In this document: positions 5,956 to 11,830 of the stretch, piece by piece
Position numbering within the stretch: the first letter of the stretch is position 1
How the letters are laid out: each line of letters opens with the position of its first letter
Assembly (NCBI GenBank): GCA_902771745.1
Contig: CACXYG010000027.1
Span: 1-11,830, forward strand
DNA length: 11,830 bases
Reading direction: 5' to 3'
Source: an uncultured Erysipelotrichaceae bacterium
GTDB lineage: Bacteria; Bacillota_I; Bacilli_A; RFN20; CAG-288
Position numbers and translations under genes: made by a program
Notes under the pieces: generated by a model
Told to the model about the DNA's origin: nothing
Database searches by the model: none
The model's input: the letters and a program-made list of their open reading frames with translations, nothing else

Positions 5956-8691
5956 TTAGTACTGATATTTGCCTTCGGCACGGATAGCAGCATGAGCAGA
6001 AGCTAATCTAGCGCCTGGGACACGGAATGGAGAGCAGGAGACATAGTCGATACCAGCATCGTGGAAGACAGCGATGGATTCTGGATCACCACCAGCTTCA
6101 CCGCAGATACCGCATAATAACTTTGGATTAGCGGCCTTACCTTCTTCGACGGACATCTTGATGAGTCTCTTAACAGCATCGGCATCGATGGTCTTGAATG
6201 GATCGAAGTCGATTAAGTTGTTGTTGAGATATTCATTGATGAAGGCGGAGTAGTCGTTTCTGGAGAAACCATAAGTGAACTGAGTCAAGTCGTTAGTACC
6301 ATAGGAGAAGTAAGCAGCTTCAGCACCGATAGCACCACCGGTTAAAGCAGATCTTGGAGTTTCAATCATGGTACCGACGATGTACTTAAGCTTTTCACCG
6401 GATTCGGCGATGAGCTTGTCGGCAACTTCAGAAACAAGATCCTTGACGAACTTGAATTCCTTGACGGCAACGACCTGTGGAACCATGATGGAAGCTTCGA
6501 GCTTGACGCCGAGTTCCTTCTGGGCTCTTAAGGCAGCCTTGATGACGGCTTCAGCCTGCATCTTACCAATTTCTGGATAGACAACGTCCAAACGGCAGCC
6601 ACGGAGACCCATCATTGGGTTGGTCATGTGAAGTTCCTGGATTCTTCTGTTGACATCAGCAACAGACTTGCCAGTCTTCTTGGCTAATTCAGCGATATCT
6701 TCATCCTTGATTGGGAGGTATTCATCTAACGGTGGGTCAAGTAATCTGACATTGAACTTGACGTTGCCGAGCTTGACGAACATCTTGTAGAAATCTTCTT
6801 CCTGGAACTTTTCTAACTGTTCGAGGTACTTGACTCTTTCTTCAGTAGTGGAGGAAAGGATCATTTCCTGCATGATGAAGAGTCTGTCCTTACCACGGAA
6901 CATGTGTTCAGTACGGCATAAACCGATACCGTGAGCACCAAAGCGGATAGCATTGGCAGCTTCATCTGGTGTATCAGCGTTGGCATAGACCTTGATATGA
7001 GCATACTTATCAGCCCACTTTAAGACCTTGACGAAGTTCGGGTTGTCGCCACCTTCCTTGGTTTCGACAGCACCATCATAGATGGTACCAGTGGAACCGT
7101 TGATGGAGATGATGTCACCTTCTTTGTACTTCTTGCCACCTAATTCCATGACGCCGGTTTCTTCGTTGACCTTTAATTCACCGCAACCAGTGATACAGGT
7201 CTTACCGATCTGACGAGCGACAACAGCAGCGTGAGAAGTCATACCGCCACGCATGGTTAAGACACCCTGAGCAGCGACCATACCGCCTAAATCTTCTGGA
7301 GAAGTTTCGGCTCTGACTAAGATTAACTTAGCATTCTTATCCTTGGCAACGATAGCCTGGGCTTTGTCAGCAGAGAAGCAAACCTGACCGACAGCGGCGC
7401 CTGGGCCAGCAGCGTTACCATGACCGATGACGACAGCGTGCTTTTCAGCGGCTTCGACAAAGGTTGGATGTAATAACTGGTCGAGAGATCTTGGATCAAC
7501 TCTTAATAAGGCTTCCTGTTCATTGATGAGGCCTTCTTTGACCATATCAGTAGCAATCTTTAAGGCAGCTGGGCCAGTTCTCTTACCGTTACGGGTCTGT
7601 AAGAAGTATAAGACACCGTCCTGGACAGTGAACTCGAAGTCCTGCATATCCTTATAGTGCTTTTCGAGCTTCTTGGCAGAGTCAACGAGCTGCTTGTAGA
7701 TCTTTGGCTGCTGTTCCTTTAAAGCGTCGATATGTAATGGAGTACGGATACCGGCGACAACGTCTTCACCCTGAGCATTGATTAAGTACTCAGCGAAGAT
7801 CTTGTTTTCACCATCAGTTGGCTGACGGGTGAAGCCGACACCAGTACCGGAGTTTTCGTTCATGTTACCGAAGGCCATCTGCTGAACGTTGACGGCAGTA
7901 CCCCAATCGTATGGGATGTTGTTCATCTTTCTGTAGAGATAGGCTCTTTCGTTATCCCAAGAGTCGAAAATGGCCTTGACAGCGGTCATTAACTGGACTT
8001 CTGGATCAGCTGGGAAGTCTTCACCGAAGGTATCCTTGTAGTACTTCTTGTACTTGACAATTAAGTCCTTGAGGTCTTCGACTTCGACATCCTTATCGTT
8101 GACGATACCCTTCTTTTCCTTAAGGGCGTCAAGCATGGCATCCATCTTATCTCTTGGATGTCCTTTAGCGATGTTAGTGAACATCAAAATGAAACGTCTG
8201 TAGCAGTCATAAGCAAATCTTGGCTTACCAGAGTTCTGAGCTAAGGCTTCGACGGTTTCGTCGTTTAAACCTAAGTTAAGAATGGTATCCATCATACCTG
8301 GCATAGAAACTCTAGCACCAGAACGGACGGAAACAAGTAATGGCTTTGGACCCTTACCAAAAGTTAAACCAGATCTCTTCTGTAAATTCTTGATGTTTTC
8401 AGCGATCTGCTTCTGAATGTTGGCAGGAATCTTTTTCTTGTTAGCATGATATGCAGTACAAGCTTCGGTAGTGATGGTGAAACCATCTGGAATTCTAATA
8501 CCGATGTGAGCCATTTCGGCTAAACCGGCACCCTTACCACCTAATAATGGTTTTCCTAAACCATATCCTTCGCCAAAGGCGTAAACGTACTGACCAGCAG
8601 CAGCGCCAACAGCCTTCTTAGCTGTCTTCTTGGCTGGAGCCTTTTTGACAGCAGTTGCTTTCTTAGCAACAGTTTTCTTTGTTGTAGGCAT
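5956..8691 (-). CDS. ppdK: Pyruvate, phosphate dikinase with a basic N-terminal tail
   Basis: The 911-aa cytosolic enzyme interconverts pyruvate, ATP and Pi with PEP, AMP and PPi. In anaerobes it works in PPi-linked glycolysis or PEP synthesis. The ATP-grasp domain begins near residue 35 (YVYAFGEG, then GGKGAGLAEM at 51-60). The phosphorylated His is H487 in GGMTSHAAVVAR, next to T485, the usual regulatory Thr position. The C-terminal PEP/pyruvate barrel contains GLCRTEHMF and the catalytic C863 in CGICGEAGG, followed by VSCSPFRVP. These positions are 32 higher than the Clostridium symbiosum numbering (H455, C831). The shift matches an extra N-terminal tail with five KK pairs in residues 5-26. 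The tail must be translated: AGGAGG sits before ATG 8691 and the next Met is residue 60. No PPDK regulatory protein gene is nearby. Confidence 0.96.
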   Translation of the reverse strand: MPTTKKTVAKKATAVKKAPAKKTAKKAVGAAAGQYVYAFGEGYGLGKPLLGGKGAGLAEMAHIGIRIPDGFTITTEACTAYHANKKKIPANIQKQIAENIKNLQKRSGLTFGKGPKPLLVSVRSGARVSMPGMMDTILNLGLNDETVEALAQNSGKPRFAYDCYRRFILMFTNIAKGHPRDKMDAMLDALKEKKGIVNDKDVEVEDLKDLIVKYKKYYKDTFGEDFPADPEVQLMTAVKAIFDSWDNERAYLYRKMNNIPYDWGTAVNVQQMAFGNMNENSGTGVGFTRQPTDGENKIFAEYLINAQGEDVVAGIRTPLHIDALKEQQPKIYKQLVDSAKKLEKHYKDMQDFEFTVQDGVLYFLQTRNGKRTGPAALKIATDMVKEGLINEQEALLRVDPRSLDQLLHPTFVEAAEKHAVVIGHGNAAGPGAAVGQVCFSADKAQAIVAKDKNAKLILVRAETSPEDLGGMVAAQGVLTMRGGMTSHAAVVARQIGKTCITGCGELKVNEETGVMELGGKKYKEGDIISINGSTGTIYDGAVETKEGGDNPNFVKVLKWADKYAHIKVYANADTPDEAANAIRFGAHGIGLCRTEHMFRGKDRLFIMQEMILSSTTEERVKYLEQLEKFQEEDFYKMFVKLGNVKFNVRLLDPPLDEYLPIKDEDIAELAKKTGKSVADVNRRIQELHMTNPMMGLRGCRLDVVYPEIGKMQAEAVIKAALRAQKELGVKLEASIMVPQVVAVKEFKFVKDLVSEVADKLIAESGEKLKYIVGTMIETPRSALTGGAIGAEAAYFSYGTNDLTQFTYGFSRNDYSAFINEYLNNNLIDFDPFKTIDADAVKRLIKMSVEEGKAANPKLLCGICGEAGGDPESIAVFHDAGIDYVSCSPFRVPGARLASAHAAIRAEGKYQY

Positions 8692-8695
8692 TTGT

Positions 8696-8701
8696 CCTCC
8701 T
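8696..8701 (-). promoter_or_regulatory. Ribosome binding site fixing the ppdK start
   Basis: AGGAGG on the minus strand lies 4 nt before ATG 8691. It supports translation of the Lys/Ala-rich tail as part of the enzyme. Confidence 0.85.
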
Positions 8702-8723
8702 ATTTTGTAATAAATTCAGGTTT

Positions 8724-8744
8724 TACCCGAAGGGTATTCTAGCA
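8724..8744 (-). promoter_or_regulatory. ppdK promoter (extended -10) with a 5'-end hairpin
   Basis: On the minus strand TGC-TAGAAT (8744-8736) is an extended -10; no good -35 is present. It is followed at once by TACCC-TTC-GGGTA (8736-8724), a 5-bp hairpin that would sit at or very near the 5' end of the mRNA. The leader to ATG 8691 would be about 40 nt. Confidence 0.5.
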
Positions 8745-8785
8745 TAAAAAATTTATGAAGGAAATATATTTAACAATAGTAGGCT

Positions 8786-8797
8786 CTTGTATACAAG
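8786..8797. promoter_or_regulatory. Palindromic operator-like site CTTGTATACAAG
   Basis: This is a perfect 12-bp palindrome about 45 bp upstream of the ppdK -10 and about 120 bp before the regulator's -35. Its TTGTATACAA core resembles operators of GntR/FadR-type regulators (TNGTNNACNA). The binding protein is unknown, and its position upstream of the ppdK promoter would suit an activator. Confidence 0.4.
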
Positions 8798-8895
8798 TTG
8801 TGCCCATTTTATCGAAGTTTTTTGCCATATTTCTATGTCAAATTTGTATCTTTTTTTGAATGATTTATGTAGTCATTTCATGATTTCGAAAATCT

Positions 8896-8910
8896 TGTTT
8901 ACCGCTTACA
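8896..8910. promoter_or_regulatory. Weak cre-like (CcpA) sequence
   Basis: On the minus strand TGTAAGCGGTAAACA matches the CcpA consensus TGWAANCGNTNWCA in its left part but carries one extra base before the final CA. It is suggestive only. Confidence 0.15.
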
Positions 8911-8917
8911 TTTTTTC

Positions 8918-8946
8918 TTGCATTCGAATATTTAATCCTATAGAAT
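8918..8946 (+). promoter_or_regulatory. Candidate promoter of the TetR-like gene
   Basis: TTGCAT (8918-8923) and TAGAAT (8941-8946) are separated by 17 bp. The predicted leader is about 95 nt, ending in AAAGGAG (9034-9040), 8 nt before ATG 9049. Confidence 0.4.
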
Positions 8947-9048
8947 AAGTTTACAAAGCGTTATTTTTGTCCTTACTAAAAGCTATCGTTTATCAAACAA
9001 AAATAAACTTGAATTAGCGGATTAGTTAACCACAAAGGAGCACGATAA

Positions 9049-9591
9049 ATGAACAAAAGAAAGTTTGAGTTTGCACAAGAGTTGAATCGTCAAATGCAGG
9101 AAAAGACATTTTCAAAGGTTTCTATTTCTGATATCTGTCAGAGCTTGAACTGCTCCCGTCAGAGCTTCTATTATTATTTTGATACCATTGAAGAATGCCT
9201 TGATTATTTCATCAAGGAATCCTTCAAGAATCAGATCAAGGAAGACTATCTGATTTCTGATGTCTTCAATTATTTTGATAACAACGCTGACTTTGTCAGA
9301 CTCTGTGATTCTGATGAAGGAGCTAAGGAAATCTTCTGGAATGGTTTGTCCTACTATACCAAGAAGCTTTTAGATTTGATTTTCAATAAGAATATTGTAG
9401 AATACCTTGCCTTATACGCAGAACAGAAAGAAGCCTTGGTCTCTTTCTATGTCGCTGGTTTATTAGAAGAAGCCAAGACCTATGTGAAAAACGGTTTCCT
9501 TCCAAACAAGGAAAAGTGCATTTCTTATTGCAAAGCGATTATGGGATCTGGTGAAGCAACCAGAGAGACCATCGCTCGTTTCAATCGTTAA
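9049..9591 (+). CDS. TetR/AcrR-family-like transcriptional regulator
   Basis: The 180-aa protein has an N-terminal TetR-type DNA-binding domain. Its helix-turn-helix covers residues 25-44 (SISDICQSLNCSRQSFYYYF), and the SFYYYF end is the family hallmark. The C-terminal part is a helical ligand-binding and dimerisation domain with no recognisable ligand motif. The length fits small TetR regulators of the DhaS type, but I cannot assign a specific subfamily with confidence. It lies 48 bp upstream of an iron-containing alcohol dehydrogenase gene on the same strand with only a short hairpin between. Control of that gene, and of its own promoter, is the natural inference. It is divergent from ppdK, so the shared intergenic region could also carry its operator. 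ATG 9049 is supported by AAAGGAG. Confidence 0.85.
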   Translation: MNKRKFEFAQELNRQMQEKTFSKVSISDICQSLNCSRQSFYYYFDTIEECLDYFIKESFKNQIKEDYLISDVFNYFDNNADFVRLCDSDEGAKEIFWNGLSYYTKKLLDLIFNKNIVEYLALYAEQKEALVSFYVAGLLEEAKTYVKNGFLPNKEKCISYCKAIMGSGEATRETIARFNR

Positions 9592-9596
9592 TTTCT

Positions 9597-9620
9597 AGGC
9601 TGCTTCGGCAGCCTTATTTT
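9597..9620 (+). terminator. Short hairpin terminator/attenuator between regulator and dehydrogenase
   Basis: AGGCTGC (9597-9603) and GCAGCCT (9608-9614) form a 7-bp stem capped by a stable TTCG tetraloop, followed by TATTTT. The T run is broken and the next gene's ribosome binding site starts 4 nt later, so partial termination is likely. Confidence 0.6.
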
Positions 9621-9623
9621 GAT

Positions 9624-9630
9624 AAAGGAG
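9624..9630 (+). promoter_or_regulatory. Ribosome binding site fixing the dehydrogenase start
   Basis: AAAGGAG lies 9 nt before ATG 9640. An in-frame TTG at 9619 would precede this site and is rejected. Confidence 0.75.
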
Positions 9631-9639
9631 AGAAATAAA

Positions 9640-10740
9640 ATGAATCTTGATTTTACGTTTGTATGTCCAACAAAGATCTATTTCTGCAACGAAGGTGTTT
9701 CCTTGATCGGTCAGATCATCAAGGATGATTATCACTTCAAAAAAGTCTATTTAGTCTATGGCGGTCATTCTTTAAAGAAGATGGGTGCCTATGATAAGAT
9801 TGTCGCTTCATTAAACGAGCATCAGGTAGAATTCAAGGAATACTCTGGTGTTGCTGCCAATCCTGATATCGAAGATGTCAGAAAGATGGTTGAAGAAGTC
9901 AAAGTCTATCAACCAGACTTGATTCTGGCTGCTGGTGGCGGTTCTGTTTTAGATGCCGCTAAGAGTGTTGCCCATGGTTTTTACTATGATGGTGACCCAC
10001 TTGATTTCAACAAGCATCTGGTCCAGCCGCTTCACGCTCTTCCCGTTGCAACTATTTTAACTTTAGCTGCTTCTGGTTCTGAAATGTCTGATTCTTGTGT
10101 CGTTAGCGACCGCAAGCATAATTTCAAAAGTGGTTTTAATTCTCCAACCAATTATCCACTCTTCTCTCTGATGGATCCAAGCTTGACTTTATCCGTTCCA
10201 CCATATCAGGTCGGTGTTGGATTAGCGGATATGTTCTGTCATTCTTTTGAACGTTATTATTCCGCTTCTCATGAATTAGAACCAGCCGATGATTTTGCTC
10301 TTGCTATCATGAAGAATATCGTGGAAGTTACTCCAAAGGTTTTGTCTAACCCTGAGGATGTTGAAGCTAGACGTACCATGATGATCTGCGGTACGCTTGC
10401 TCATAATGGTATTACCAATTATGGTAAGGGTAAAATCTTCATTGTTCATAAAGCGGAGCATATCTTAAGTGGTATCTATCCTGAACTGACACATGGTCAA
10501 GGTATCGCCCTTTTGATGCCTAAGTATTTAGAGGTCAACAAGAACAAATATAAGGATAAGATTTTAAAGATGGGTAAGATGGTCTTCCAGATGAAGTCTA
10601 CGCCTTCTTGTAACGCTGTCATTGCTAAATTAAGAGAATGGTTGGAATTTTTACCGATTGCTCATACTTATGAAGAATTACCGTTCAAGGTAGATGAAAA
10701 AGACCTTGTGAAAGCGGAAAAGGTCTTAAAAGTTAAATAA
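9640..10740 (+). CDS. Iron-containing alcohol dehydrogenase (butanol dehydrogenase-like)
   Basis: The 366-aa group III metal-dependent alcohol dehydrogenase resembles the BdhA/YqhD branch and probably reduces aldehydes with NAD(P)H. The N-terminal nucleotide domain opens with FVCPTKIYF and carries the cofactor motif GGGSVLDAAK (99-108). The C-terminal helical domain supplies the metal ligands: D197 and H201 (GLADMFCH), H274 (AEHILSG) and H285 (ELTHGQGIA). All four expected ligands are present and the length is slightly under the usual 380-390. The natural substrate is not evident; fermentative alcohol formation or aldehyde detoxification are both plausible. The gene follows the TetR-like regulator, which probably controls it. 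The next gene has its own promoter, so the unit likely ends here. Confidence 0.92.
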   Translation: MNLDFTFVCPTKIYFCNEGVSLIGQIIKDDYHFKKVYLVYGGHSLKKMGAYDKIVASLNEHQVEFKEYSGVAANPDIEDVRKMVEEVKVYQPDLILAAGGGSVLDAAKSVAHGFYYDGDPLDFNKHLVQPLHALPVATILTLAASGSEMSDSCVVSDRKHNFKSGFNSPTNYPLFSLMDPSLTLSVPPYQVGVGLADMFCHSFERYYSASHELEPADDFALAIMKNIVEVTPKVLSNPEDVEARRTMMICGTLAHNGITNYGKGKIFIVHKAEHILSGIYPELTHGQGIALLMPKYLEVNKNKYKDKILKMGKMVFQMKSTPSCNAVIAKLREWLEFLPIAHTYEELPFKVDEKDLVKAEKVLKVK

Positions 10741-10748
10741 TATTTAGT

Positions 10749-10782
10749 AATAATACAATTGAAAAGGTATAATTGTATTATT
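10749..10782 (+). promoter_or_regulatory. Perfect 12-bp inverted repeat spanning a -10 box
   Basis: AATAATACAATT (10749-10760) and AATTGTATTATT (10771-10782) are exact inverted arms around a 10-nt spacer. A consensus TATAAT (10768-10773) overlaps the right arm and lies about 45 bp before the next start codon. Either an operator that blocks this promoter or an AT-rich terminator of the dehydrogenase gene would fit. The absence of a T run and the overlap with the -10 favour the operator reading. Confidence 0.5.
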
Positions 10783-10802
10783 CCAAGTGTGCTTTCACTC
10801 TT

Positions 10803-10809
10803 AAGGAGG
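10803..10809 (+). promoter_or_regulatory. Ribosome binding site fixing the last gene's start
   Basis: AAGGAGG lies 9 nt before ATG 10819. It excludes the upstream in-frame TTG at 10759, which lies in the promoter/inverted repeat. Confidence 0.8.
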
Positions 10810-10818
10810 ATTTTCCCT

Positions 10819-11830
10819 ATGGAAGAAAAGAAAACAAAAGAAGCGCCAAAGAAACTTTTGGATCATAACGCTTCGTGGCCGTTGACGATTTTATATCTCG
10901 GTTTCTTGGTCGGTATCTATTTCGCTCAGAATTACTCGTTCAAGTTCATCACCAGAGATATGAACAACTATGCATATTACTTCGTAGCCATCTTAGGTGG
11001 CGTTGCCTTCACCTTCTTGTTCTACAATCTCGGCAAGATTCTGTTTGCTAGAATCGTTTCGATATCACTCGTTTCTTCACGCTCGCCTTACGTTTCACTC
11101 CTGTTGATGACGATACAAAAAAGAACCCTCTTCTCATTTTCTTAGGTGGTTTGTTCTTTGAGATTTTGTTACTTGCCTTTGCCTTAGTCTTCTTATTTGG
11201 TGTTGCGATGCAAAACCCACTTTCTCTCATTGCCAACTTTGGTTGGACTTTCTTATTTGCTGTCTGTTATGGCTTCCTTACTCCACTTTATGAGTTGGTT
11301 CCATTCCGTCAGGATTATCCAACCGATATGTTCAATCTTCTCGTCACCAAAGAACAGGATGATAAAGTCGCTTTCAACATTTGTCAGATCAACGAAAGAA
11401 GAGAATTGGCCGGTGAAGACTTCTTAGTTCCAAACTTCGACAACTATGATTCCTTCTATAAAGCGCACACCTTATACTTCCTCTATCTTGAGGACTTAAA
11501 TGCATCCAAGTTAGAAAAGGCCTTCTCTGTCTTAGAAGATATGAAGTACTATTCTAAGTATCTTCTTGAAGATGAACGCTATATCACTGCTGCTGAAACT
11601 GTCTATCTTAAGTTCCTCATCGATGATGAACCAGGTGCGAACAAAGCCTTCTTGTCCATCAAGAAAGATGAACGTAAATATGTCACCGATCCTATCGATT
11701 TGACTGGCTACAGAATTGCTGTCTTAGTTCTTGCCAGCATCCATTCTGATAAAGAAGCGGTGAAAAATCTTTTAAAAGAATTCGATGCTCTTGTCGCCAG
11801 CTATGGTGAGAATCCATCCGCTCGTGTCAA
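10819..11830 (+). pseudogene. Frameshifted membrane protein, degenerate M50-protease-like; runs off the window
   Basis: From ATG 10819 the first frame gives a Lys-rich start (MEEKKTKEAPKK), then two membrane segments (about residues 20-38 and 52-70) and LFYNLGKILFAR. It then turns into an unrelated Ser-rich stretch that stops at 11143-11145. The -1 frame is open from 11052 to the window edge and continues naturally: DITRFFTLALRF, two more hydrophobic segments (about 11133-11205 and 11230-11290), then a long soluble helical domain of TPR-like character (HTLYFLYLEDLNASKLEKAF). One missing base near 11052 would explain the split; it is either a true mutation or a sequence error. YNLGK aligns with the HELGH zinc motif of M50 site-2-type proteases with all catalytic residues replaced. 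That family assignment is inference only. Confidence 0.65.

Larger units (their letters stand above)
8692..9048. other. Divergent intergenic region between ppdK and the TetR-like gene
   Basis: This AT-rich 357-bp stretch contains no convincing ORF. It holds the ppdK ribosome binding site and promoter on the minus strand, a 12-bp palindrome, a cre-like sequence and a candidate promoter for the regulator on the plus strand. A 9-bp inverted repeat TTATTTTTG (8961-8969) / CAAAAATAA (8998-9006) lies in the predicted regulator leader. A short GATTT-CGA-AAATC repeat is at 8882-8894. Confidence 0.7.

Noticed and set aside
6003..8000. Open reading frames antisense to or in other frames of ppdK
   Set aside because: They are shadows caused by the biased codon use of ppdK and lack ribosome binding sites or recognisable domains.
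8848..8882. Hairpin TGAATGA / TCATTTCA in the ppdK-regulator gap as a terminator
   Set aside because: The stem has a bulge and no T tract, and no gene ends on either strand nearby.
11115..11124. Programmed -1 slippage at the A6 run in the frameshifted gene
   Set aside because: The run is not in a canonical X-XXY-YYZ phase for the upstream frame, and the sensible -1 frame already begins near 11052, about 65 bp earlier.
11197..11427. Separate 76-codon ORF from ATG 11197
   Set aside because: It overlaps the -1 continuation of the membrane protein out of frame, has no ribosome binding site and has no protein-like features.

Overview
The window looks like the chromosome of a low-GC, Gram-positive, probably anaerobic bacterium (Bacillota). 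Strong AGGAGG-type ribosome binding sites, pyruvate phosphate dikinase, an iron-type alcohol dehydrogenase and DUF362 and ABC-2 proteins all fit. The overall flavour suggests Erysipelotrichia, but that lineage call is an impression and cannot be proven here. No CRISPR array, tRNA or rRNA was seen.

Left part, plus strand. The window opens in the last ~96 bases of a group II intron (domains V and VI with the branch-point A). It ends about 45 bp before a cytoplasmic GH5 glycoside hydrolase gene (141-1325). A DUF362 protein follows (1412-2419), then a terminator-like hairpin, then a two-gene ABC exporter: ATPase 2476-3195 and ABC-2 type permease 3192-4844, overlapping by ATGA.

Middle, minus strand. 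mutY (4841-5878) converges on the permease gene, and the two stop codons overlap. The permease's likely terminator is a perfect 11-bp hairpin lying inside the mutY coding sequence. Upstream of mutY lies ppdK (5956-8691), pyruvate phosphate dikinase with a lysine/alanine-rich, histone-H1-like N-terminal tail. The ppdK terminator abuts an extended -10 promoter placed so that mutY mRNA should be leaderless.

Right part, plus strand. A 357-bp divergent intergenic region holds promoters for ppdK and for a TetR-like regulator, a 12-bp perfect palindrome and a weak cre-like site. The regulator (9049-9591) is followed by an iron-containing alcohol dehydrogenase (9640-10740), its most likely target. 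The last gene (10819 to the window edge) encodes a membrane protein split by a -1 frameshift near 11052. It resembles an M50-type protease whose HExxH motif has been replaced.

Functionally the region mixes sugar and carbon metabolism (GH5, PPDK, alcohol dehydrogenase), export (ABC) and DNA repair (MutY). I see no single multi-gene novel system. The most unusual points are the basic tail on PPDK, the compact mutY promoter/terminator arrangement, the terminator hidden in an opposing coding sequence and the frameshifted degenerate M50-like gene.
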